Below are positions 57,366 through 64,000 of a stretch of 64,000 bases of DNA, piece by piece. Origin of the DNA: Desulfovibrionaceae bacterium (GTDB lineage Bacteria > Desulfobacterota > Desulfovibrionia > Desulfovibrionales > Desulfovibrionaceae); contig JAHZEL010000003.1 of the NCBI GenBank assembly GCA_019421865.1, forward strand, positions 142,685 through 206,684, in the 5' to 3' direction. Both the position numbers and the translations under genes were made by a program. A model generated the notes under the pieces. That model searched no databases. It had not been told where the DNA came from and saw only the letters and a program-made list of their open reading frames with translations. Each line of letters starts with the position of its first letter. Position 1 is the first letter of the stretch.

Positions 57366-58994
57366 ATGGATTCAAGACTTCGTTTATTCGGCTCCCTGGC
57401 GCTGCTTGGCACGGATCGCCGTTCGCCCTCGTTTCCAGAAAGTGAATTTCCGGCAGGATCCCTGATCCGGGAACTGGCCGATGCCGGGGACGCCTCGCCG
57501 GAATCCTCCGCACGGACGCTTCTTCGCAGCTCCGGCGTTCTTTTCGTCTGCGATCGGGCGGGCTGGCTTCCCCTGGCTTCTGATGAGGAGGCATCCGTTC
57601 CCGAACGGAGTCCGGAAGAGCTCCGCGCCATGCTTCCAGAAGGGCTGCCGGTGACGGACGCGTACGGAGAAATCTTCCGAAGTGGGCAGCTCAGGCTTCA
57701 GTGGGAGGCGCTTTCCTATCTTAAAGAGAAAGAGATGGTGCTGCCCTGTTCGCTTCTGGTACCGGCCCTTGTCATGGGAAGAGGAGCGCCTGCGCTGAGG
57801 CCTCTTCTGTTCCGTACCGTGGGCGAGCGGGGGCTCTGGCTGGCCGCCCTGAATCCCGACTGGCGCATGTTTGCCGCCTCTTCCGGCACCGAGCCGGACA
57901 TGGACGCCTGGGACCACGGCCGCCCCATGCAGCGGCAGGCTTTTCTTTCGGCCATGCGCGCAAAAGACCCCGCCCGCGCCCGGGAACTTTTTGAAAAGGA
58001 CATGGCAGGCATGGACGCTTCCGAGCGCAACACGCTGCTCGGGCTTTTTGTGCACGGACTCGGCATGGACGATGAGGATATGCTGGAGAGGCTCCTTGCC
58101 GGAGACCGCAGCCGTGAAGTACGGAAAACGGCAGCGTCCCTGCTTTCCCGCCTGCCCGGCAGCCGTTATGTGGCGCGCATGGGCGAGCGGCTTTCATCCT
58201 GCATGGCGGCCTTTTTGTCTGCGCCTGCGCCGTCGGGGCTGTCCGGCCTTCTTCGTGCGGCGGCTGCCGTGGTGGGCCGGGCGGACAAAACGGAATTCAT
58301 CACTCCTCCCGAAAATTACGACAAAACCTGGGCCGGAGATCTCATCAGCGAAAAATCGCCGTTTTCCCAGTTCGGACCGCGTGCCGGCTGGCTGTATCAG
58401 ATGGCCGTCGCCGTGCCTCTTTCCTGGTGGACGGAGCGCACGGGAAAAACGCCGGAAGAACTGCTGGCGCTTTCCGAACGTTCGGAGTGGAAAAAGCCGC
58501 TTCAGACCGCCTGGGGAGATGCACAGCTGCGCTGCCGCGACGCCGACTGGGCGCGCGCCATGCTGGATGTGATGAAGCGGGGAGGCGAGTGGCCGTGCTC
58601 GTCCGGCGGCAGACTGGATGTGTTCCAGCTGGCGGGCATGCTGGAAGGGGAAGAGCGGGAAAAGGCATGGGAGTCCGTGCTTTCCGCCGATTCGCTTTCC
58701 GCATTTCTCATGGATATCCGTACCCGGCAGGAGCTGGATTACCGGATGTCCCCCGCGCTGGCCGAAAAGGCCGTTGCCGCCCTGACGGCGAGACTGACCT
58801 CGGCCGCAGGTCGCCGGGATTATCTTTTGAGTTCCGTTGTCGACGAGCTCGCGATGGTGCTTCCTGCCGGATATCTGGAGGATGTGCAGCAGATGCTTTC
58901 CTCGTTGTCCGACAATCCCCTGAGCGGCGCTGTTTCCGACCGTTTTTCCGCCGTGGCCCTGCAGCGCAGGACCCTGTGCGCCTATTTTTCCTGA
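57366..58994 (+). CDS. DUF5691-family protein
   Basis: 542-residue soluble helical protein without signal peptide. Alpha-helical repeat character (HEAT-like) is suggested in the middle (LGLFVHGLGMDDEDMLERLL, REVRKTAASLLSRLPGS). The family is recognised mainly by its position between SWIM and MoxR genes; no catalytic motif was seen. ATG 57366 has GGGGAGG at 5 nt. A scaffold or substrate-binding role in the MoxR complex is a reasonable guess only. Confidence 0.75.
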   Translation: MDSRLRLFGSLALLGTDRRSPSFPESEFPAGSLIRELADAGDASPESSARTLLRSSGVLFVCDRAGWLPLASDEEASVPERSPEELRAMLPEGLPVTDAYGEIFRSGQLRLQWEALSYLKEKEMVLPCSLLVPALVMGRGAPALRPLLFRTVGERGLWLAALNPDWRMFAASSGTEPDMDAWDHGRPMQRQAFLSAMRAKDPARARELFEKDMAGMDASERNTLLGLFVHGLGMDDEDMLERLLAGDRSREVRKTAASLLSRLPGSRYVARMGERLSSCMAAFLSAPAPSGLSGLLRAAAAVVGRADKTEFITPPENYDKTWAGDLISEKSPFSQFGPRAGWLYQMAVAVPLSWWTERTGKTPEELLALSERSEWKKPLQTAWGDAQLRCRDADWARAMLDVMKRGGEWPCSSGGRLDVFQLAGMLEGEEREKAWESVLSADSLSAFLMDIRTRQELDYRMSPALAEKAVAALTARLTSAAGRRDYLLSSVVDELAMVLPAGYLEDVQQMLSSLSDNPLSGAVSDRFSAVALQRRTLCAYFS

Positions 58995-59018
58995 CCGTCA
59001 ACCATCAGAGGGCATTCC

Positions 59019-60122
59019 ATGAATACTGCAGATAACAACCACGCCGCCCGCGTTCTTCGGCAGCACGCCGAACAGCAGTTTGCCGAGGAACTGGACGAAC
59101 TGAAAAAGGCCGATACGCATCCTCGCCCCGCAAACTGGCAGATGTCGCCCTGGGCCGTGTGCACCTATCTTATGGGCGGCACGCTGAACAACGGTTTCGA
59201 GGTGTCGCCCAAGTACATAGGCAGTCGTCGTCTCATGGAAATCGCCGTGGCCACGCTGGCCACCGACCGCGCGCTTCTTCTGTACGGCGTGCCGGGTACG
59301 GCGAAGTCGTGGGTGTCGGAACATCTGGCGGCGGCCATCAGCGGTGATTCCACGCGCATCATTCAGGGCACGGCCGGCACGAGCGAGGAGCAGATGCGCT
59401 ACGGCTGGAACTATGCCGAACTTCTTGCCAAGGGGCCGTCGCGTCAGGCGCTGGTGGAAAGTCCGCTCATGCGAGCCATGGCGGAAGGCAGCATCGCCCG
59501 CGTGGAAGAACTGACCCGTATCCCCGCCGACGTGCAGGACACTCTCATCACCATTCTTTCGGAAAAATCCCTGCCCATCCCGGAACTGGGCGAGGAAGTG
59601 CAGGCTGTGCGTGGTTTCAACGTCATTGCCACGGCAAACAATCGCGACAAGGGGGTGAACGAGCTTTCCTCCGCCCTGAAGCGCCGTTTCAATACGGTGG
59701 TGCTGCCGGTTCCCGCCACGGAAGATGAGGAAGTCGCCATCGTGGAAAAGCGCGTCCGGGAAATGGGGCGCAGTCTGGAACTGCCCGCCGAGCCGCCCGC
59801 GCTTGAGGAAGTGCGCCGCGTGGTCCGCATTTTCCGCGAGCTTCGCAACGGCAGAACCGAGGACGGCAAGCTCAAGGTCAAAACGCCTTCGGGAACCCTG
59901 AGCACGGCGGAGGCCATTTCCGTCATCAACAGCGGCATGGCGCTTGCGGCCCATTTCGGCGACGGCAGCCTGCGGGCCGCCGATGTGGCGGCATCGCTCG
60001 TGGGCGCCGTGGTCAAGGATCCGGTGCAGGACCGCGTGATATGGCATGAGTATCTTGAAACCGTCATGAAGGAACGGGGCGACTGGAAGGACCTGTACCG
60101 CGCATGCCGCGACGTGGAATAA
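59019..60122 (+). CDS. MoxR-family AAA+ ATPase (YehL-like subfamily)
   Basis: 367-residue AAA+ protein. Walker A GVPGTAKS (residues 90-97), sensor 1 in NVIATANN (201-208), and Arg-finger region ALKRRF (219-224). The Walker B position reads IARVEELTR (159-167), with Glu-Glu where DE is usual. A helical lid lies at about 240-340. MoxR ATPases act as chaperones that remodel or insert cofactors into partners through VWA proteins. Here it is followed directly by DUF5682 and VWA genes, the E. coli yehL-yehM-yehP order. Confidence 0.92.
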   Translation: MNTADNNHAARVLRQHAEQQFAEELDELKKADTHPRPANWQMSPWAVCTYLMGGTLNNGFEVSPKYIGSRRLMEIAVATLATDRALLLYGVPGTAKSWVSEHLAAAISGDSTRIIQGTAGTSEEQMRYGWNYAELLAKGPSRQALVESPLMRAMAEGSIARVEELTRIPADVQDTLITILSEKSLPIPELGEEVQAVRGFNVIATANNRDKGVNELSSALKRRFNTVVLPVPATEDEEVAIVEKRVREMGRSLELPAEPPALEEVRRVVRIFRELRNGRTEDGKLKVKTPSGTLSTAEAISVINSGMALAAHFGDGSLRAADVAASLVGAVVKDPVQDRVIWHEYLETVMKERGDWKDLYRACRDVE

Positions 60123-60124
60123 GC

Positions 60125-62554
60125 ATGGACGACGCTCTGCAGATACGCATATTCGGTATAAGGCATCACGGGCCGGGCTGTGCCCGCAGCCTTGTCCGGG
60201 CTTTTGAAGAGTGGCAGCCGGATGCGCTTCTCATCGAAGGACCTCCCGAGGGAGAAAGCGTGCTGCCTCTTGCCGTCGACGAATCCATGGTTCCTCCGGT
60301 GGCGCTTCTCGTGTACTCCGAGGATGAAGTGCAGCGGGCGGCGTTCTATCCTTTTGCGTCTTTTTCTCCGGAGTGGCAGGCGCTCCGTTATGCGCTGACG
60401 CATGATCTTCCGGTGCACTTCATGGATCTGCCGGTGGGCGTGCGTTTTGCCCTCGAAAAGCAGGAGGAAGAGAAGGCTCGTCTGGCGGCTGAGAAAAATC
60501 CGTCGGACGATTCTCCTGAGGTGTCAGGACAGGAACCTCAGGAAGAAGCTGATCCTCAGAAGGAAGAGTCGACGGCTGTCCCGTCCGGAGAGTCGGAAGC
60601 CGCCGGGGCGGAAGACGCTTCCTGTCCCGAGTCCGGGGAAGATGCGGACTTTGATGTCGCCGATCCTCTGGACTGGCTGGGGCGTGCCGCCGGTTATGAA
60701 AGCGGTGAGAGCTGGTGGAATCACATGGTCGAGGAACGCCTGGACGGGCTTGATCTGTTCGAGGCCATTAAAGAGGCCATGAGCACTGTGCGGAAAGAGC
60801 GCGAGGAGCGCTTCGGTGCGCCTACCGGCATGGAGGCTCTGCGCGAAGCGCACATGCGCTCGTGCCTGCGCAAGGCCCGCAAGGAAGGTCGGCAGCGTAT
60901 TGCCGTGGTCTGCGGCGCGTGGCATGTGCCCGCGCTGGAAGCGAAGGTGGCCGCCAAGGATGACAATGCGCTTCTGAAGGGTCTGCCGAAAATGAAGGTT
61001 TCCGCCACATGGGCCCCGTGGACGTATGCCGCGCTGAGCGTTCGGAGCGGATACGGGGCCGGTGTCGAGTCGCCGGCCTGGTACGAACACCTCTGGAACG
61101 GCGGAACGACGGAATCCAGAACCGTGAGCTGGCTGACTTCCGCCGCGCGTCTCTTCCGCGAGGAAGGGCTGGACTGCTCGCCTGCGCACATCATTGAATC
61201 CGCCAGACTGGCCGAGGCGCTTGCCGCCCTCCGTCAGCGTCCGGGTGCGGGATTGCCGGAACTGTGCGAAGCTCTGCAGACCGTGGTGTGCATGGGAGAG
61301 GAAACGCCCATGCGCATGATAGCCCGGCGTCTCATCACCGGCGAAAAGCTGGGACAGGTGCCGGACGGCGTGCCTGCCGTTCCTCTTCAGAGGGATATCG
61401 AGCGGCTTCAGAAAAGGCTCCGGCTCCGGCCCGAGGCCTCGCAGAAGGTGCTGGATCTCGATCTGCGCAGAGACGTGGATCTTGCGCGCAGCAGGATGCT
61501 GCATCGACTGACGCTCCTGGACATTTTCTGGGGCACGGACAGGCGCGAAGGCGGCGGTAAGGGAACCTTCCATGAGCTGTGGAAGCTGCAATGGGAACCG
61601 AAGCTGATCGTGGACATCATCCATGCCGGATCCTGGGGAAGCACGCTTGTCGAAGCTGCCGTGCGCCGTACGCTGGACCGGGCCTCGAGGGCGGATCTGC
61701 CGGAGCTGGCAAAGCTGATGGATGCCGCGCTGCTTGCGGATCTGGGTGAGGCCGTCGGCGGCCTTGTGCGGGCGCTGGAAGATCGCGCCGCGCTCACCAC
61801 CGATACGCTTGAGCTGCTCCGCACGCTGCCGGAGCTTGTGCGCGTCGCCAGGTACGGCGATGTGCGCGGTACGGATACGGGCATGGTGCTTGCTCTTGTG
61901 GAAGGCATTGTTCCCCGCGTGGCCGTAGGTCTTCATGCCGCCTGTTCGGGGCTCAATGCCGAAGGTTCGGCGGAACTCGGCGCGCCGCTTCGCGCGGCGC
62001 ATGATGCCATGCGTCTTGCCGGAAAAGAGGAGCTGGCGCTTATGTGGCGTCAGGCACTGCGCCGTCTTTTGCCGGAAGAGAGCGGGGTGAACGCCGTTCT
62101 GCGCGGACTGGCTGCCAGACTTCTTTTTGATGACGAGGCGCTTTCCGTCGACGAGGTCGCTCAGCAGATGAGCCTTGCCCTGTCCGCCGCGGCGGAACCG
62201 GAGGATGCCGCAGCCTGGCTTTCTGCCTTCCTCGGCGACAGCGCCATGATCCTGCTTCATGACGATACGCTCTGGCGTCTGGTGGATGAGTGGCTGGTTT
62301 CTCTTCCCGACGGACAGTTTACTACGGTTCTTCCCATGCTGCGTCGGACGTTCACGGAATTTTCCGCGCCTGAGCGCAGGCAGCTTGCGGAGAGGGCCCG
62401 CCGTGCGGAAAACGCCGGGGCGGCCGGAGCGCAGGCGGCGCAGTCTTCGGAACGGGATGAAGCCCGTGCCGCACTGCCGCTGCCTTTCCTGAGGAAGATT
62501 CTGGGTCTTGCCGGAACCGGTGCGGCCGAGGGCGAGCGAGGTGCACATGGATAA
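60125..62554 (+). CDS. DUF5682-family protein (YehM-like)
   Basis: 809-residue protein. The N-terminal domain begins IRIFGIRHHGPGCARSL, then LLIEGPPEG. After an acidic linker (about 120-185) comes IAVVCGAWHVPAL. GxRHH, the EGP glutamate and GxWH resemble the paired GxxH/E motifs of the TraB/ChaN/EreA superfamily, so a metal-dependent hydrolase-like fold is possible. The C-terminal 450 residues are mostly helical. ATG 60125 is 2 nt after the MoxR stop; the VWA gene overlaps its end by 8 nt. Confidence 0.8.
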   Translation: MDDALQIRIFGIRHHGPGCARSLVRAFEEWQPDALLIEGPPEGESVLPLAVDESMVPPVALLVYSEDEVQRAAFYPFASFSPEWQALRYALTHDLPVHFMDLPVGVRFALEKQEEEKARLAAEKNPSDDSPEVSGQEPQEEADPQKEESTAVPSGESEAAGAEDASCPESGEDADFDVADPLDWLGRAAGYESGESWWNHMVEERLDGLDLFEAIKEAMSTVRKEREERFGAPTGMEALREAHMRSCLRKARKEGRQRIAVVCGAWHVPALEAKVAAKDDNALLKGLPKMKVSATWAPWTYAALSVRSGYGAGVESPAWYEHLWNGGTTESRTVSWLTSAARLFREEGLDCSPAHIIESARLAEALAALRQRPGAGLPELCEALQTVVCMGEETPMRMIARRLITGEKLGQVPDGVPAVPLQRDIERLQKRLRLRPEASQKVLDLDLRRDVDLARSRMLHRLTLLDIFWGTDRREGGGKGTFHELWKLQWEPKLIVDIIHAGSWGSTLVEAAVRRTLDRASRADLPELAKLMDAALLADLGEAVGGLVRALEDRAALTTDTLELLRTLPELVRVARYGDVRGTDTGMVLALVEGIVPRVAVGLHAACSGLNAEGSAELGAPLRAAHDAMRLAGKEELALMWRQALRRLLPEESGVNAVLRGLAARLLFDDEALSVDEVAQQMSLALSAAAEPEDAAAWLSAFLGDSAMILLHDDTLWRLVDEWLVSLPDGQFTTVLPMLRRTFTEFSAPERRQLAERARRAENAGAAGAQAAQSSERDEARAALPLPFLRKILGLAGTGAAEGERGAHG

Positions 62555-63737
62555 CGGACTTGAAAAGGAACGGATGCGGCGATGGGTGCTTGCCCTGGGG
62601 GATGAGGCGGTCAAATCCTGCCCGGATGTGGCGCTTGGTGAGGATGATCTCGGCATGAGCGAGGCCCTTTCCCTGCTTTACGATCGAAGCGGCGACGGCA
62701 GGGGGCTGCGGGGCGGCTCCGGTTCGTCTTCTCCCCGTGTGGCCCGCTGGCTGGGGGACATACGCAAGTATTTTCCGTCCACCGTGGTGCGGGCCATGCA
62801 GAAGGATGCCTTCGACAGGCTGAATCTCAGGGATATGCTGCTTCAGCCGGAAATGCTGGATTCCGTGCAGCCGGACGTGAATCTGGTATCCACGCTTATG
62901 AGTCTGAACGGCGTCATTCCGCCGGAAACCAGAGAAACCGCAAGACTTGTGGTTCGAAAGGTGGTGGAAGAACTCCTGAAGCAGCTTGAGGAACCCATGC
63001 GCAGCGCCGTGAGCGGAGCGCTCAACCGGGCGGTTCGCAATCGTCGTCCCCGCGCATCGGAAATCGACTGGAATCGTACCATTCAGGCCAACCTGCGCCA
63101 CTGGCAGGAAGAATACCATACGCTGGTGCCGGAAACGCTGATAGGGTACGGACGGAAAGCGCACAGGCCGCAGCGCGAGGTCATACTCTGCATCGACCAG
63201 AGCGGATCAATGGCCAGTTCCATCGTGTATTCCAGCATATTCGGAGCGGTCATGGCCTCCCTGCCTGCGGTGAAGACGCGTCTTGTGGTCTTCGATACGT
63301 CGGTAGTGGATCTTACGGAAGAAATGCGCGATCCGGTGGACGTGCTCTTCGGCGTGCAGCTCGGCGGCGGTACCGACATCAACCGGGCCGTGGGCTACTG
63401 CCAGTCGCTCATCACTGATCCGCGCAATACCATCATGGTATTGATTTCCGATTTGTATGAAGGAGGCGTGGAACGGAACCTGCTTCAGCGGGCCAATGAA
63501 CTCGTGCAGTCCGGCGTGCAGTTCATTACGCTTCTCGCGCTGAGCAACGAGGGCAGTCCTTTCTATGACAGGGCGCTCGCCGGAAAGCTTTCTGCTCTGG
63601 GGGTTCCCTGCTTTGCCTGTACGCCCGATATCTTCCCCGGCATGATGGCTGCCGCCATACGTCGGGAAGATGTCTGCCTCTGGGCGGCAGAACAGGGGGT
63701 GGTTACCGCTCCGGCATCTGCAAAGGAGGGGGCCTGA
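62547..63737 (+). CDS. VWA domain-containing protein (YehP-like)
   Basis: 396-residue protein with a helical N-terminal half and a C-terminal von Willebrand A domain (about 210-390). The MIDAS is complete: DQSGS (Asp217, Ser219, Ser221), Thr276 in GGGTDINRA and Asp302 in LISDLYEGG. No signal peptide or membrane segment, so probably cytoplasmic. VWA proteins are the usual partners of MoxR ATPases, presenting or binding substrates through a metal ion. Start ATG 62547 has GAGG 6 nt upstream. Last gene of the five-gene operon. Confidence 0.92.
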   Translation: MDNGLEKERMRRWVLALGDEAVKSCPDVALGEDDLGMSEALSLLYDRSGDGRGLRGGSGSSSPRVARWLGDIRKYFPSTVVRAMQKDAFDRLNLRDMLLQPEMLDSVQPDVNLVSTLMSLNGVIPPETRETARLVVRKVVEELLKQLEEPMRSAVSGALNRAVRNRRPRASEIDWNRTIQANLRHWQEEYHTLVPETLIGYGRKAHRPQREVILCIDQSGSMASSIVYSSIFGAVMASLPAVKTRLVVFDTSVVDLTEEMRDPVDVLFGVQLGGGTDINRAVGYCQSLITDPRNTIMVLISDLYEGGVERNLLQRANELVQSGVQFITLLALSNEGSPFYDRALAGKLSALGVPCFACTPDIFPGMMAAAIRREDVCLWAAEQGVVTAPASAKEGA

Positions 63738-63893
63738 GAGGATAGGAGAGACGGGTGTGCTTCCCAAGTTCCCCTGTTCTGCACCGTTTCGACCTCTGCA
63801 GGCGGCTGGAAACACCTTCGAAGCGTTTTCCAGGCTGAAAAAGCGGCAAAAAAGGGACTTCAGGCGGGAAAAAGTCCTCCAAAAGCACGAAAA

Positions 63894-63927
63894 ACGAGCC
63901 GGGAAACCGTCCCGACTCGTTTTTTTT
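63894..63927 (+). terminator. Terminator after the VWA gene
   Basis: ACGAGCCGGGA / TCCCGACTCGT (one C-A mismatch) with a 5-nt loop, followed by eight Ts. The 155 bp between the VWA stop and this hairpin contain no recognisable gene. Confidence 0.85.
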
Positions 63928-63992
63928 ATGAAGTTTTATTAAGTGGTTACGAATAAAAATTCAAAAAGAACGAAAAAAGTGGAAAAAAGTGT

Positions 63993-63998
63993 TTGACA
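63993..63998 (+). promoter_or_regulatory. -35 element of a promoter running off the window
   Basis: Consensus TTGACA preceded by about 60 bp of A/T-rich sequence with phased A tracts resembling UP elements. The -10 lies beyond the end of the window. Confidence 0.5.
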
Positions 63999-64000
63999 AG

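Overview
The window is about 64 kb of a GC-rich, densely coded bacterial chromosome with a strong preference for C/G-ending codons. Gene content and order suggest an anaerobic member of the Desulfovibrionaceae (Desulfovibrio/Bilophila/Mailhella type). The pointers are the tRNA-tuf-rpmG-secE-nusG-rplKAJL-rpoBC block, thrS-infC-rpmI-rplT-pheST, a HndD-type [FeFe] hydrogenase, NifU/NifS for Fe-S assembly and an L-cysteine desulfidase. The taxonomic call is inference from content; no rRNA gene, mobile element or CRISPR array was seen.

Layout. 1-15.3 kb: translation/transcription core. Three tRNAs (Thr, Tyr, Gly) lead into tuf, rpmG, tRNA-Trp, secE, nusG, rplK, rplA, an L10-leader RNA, rplJ and rplL. 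A strong terminator and an unusual gene-free kilobase then precede rpoB and rpoC. 15.3-18.8 kb: a divergent marR/MFS pair with an operator-like palindrome, and a family 8 glycosyltransferase. 18.8-24.7 kb (minus strand): leuC-leuD-leuB (leucine biosynthesis, no leuA here) and a DAACS symporter/L-cysteine desulfidase operon. 25.0-32.4 kb: tRNA-Val, thrS, infC, rpmI, rplT, pheS, pheT. 32.5-40.2 kb: a secreted M16 peptidase, a CGGC-domain protein, a CNNM/CorC-type membrane protein, a candidate 43-residue cysteine-rich mini-protein, a nitrilase-family amidohydrolase and an NSS sodium symporter. 40.4-44.1 kb: an AfuABC/FbpABC-like ABC importer. 44.2-51.1 kb: a phosphate/polyphosphate module (DksA/TraR-like protein, Na/Pi cotransporter with PhoU domain, Ppk1, an HD-domain protein, Ppx/GppA) with a good Pho-box match ahead of the transporter. 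51.3-53.3 kb: nifU-nifS. 53.5-55.7 kb (minus): [FeFe] hydrogenase with a truncated NuoF-like Fe-S subunit. 56.1-63.7 kb: a five-gene SWIM / DUF5691 / MoxR-AAA+ / DUF5682 / VWA operon related to the little-studied E. coli yehLMPQ set.

The most interesting parts are the MoxR-VWA operon, the apparently PhoB-controlled polyphosphate operon with its extra HD protein, the probable AUA start codon of infC, a terminator-like hairpin in the rpoB leader, the flavin-less NuoF fragment paired with the hydrogenase, and the CGxCG mini-protein between corC and the nitrilase gene. Promoters, operators and terminators are called by eye from sequence and are marked with lower confidence where only consensus similarity supports them.
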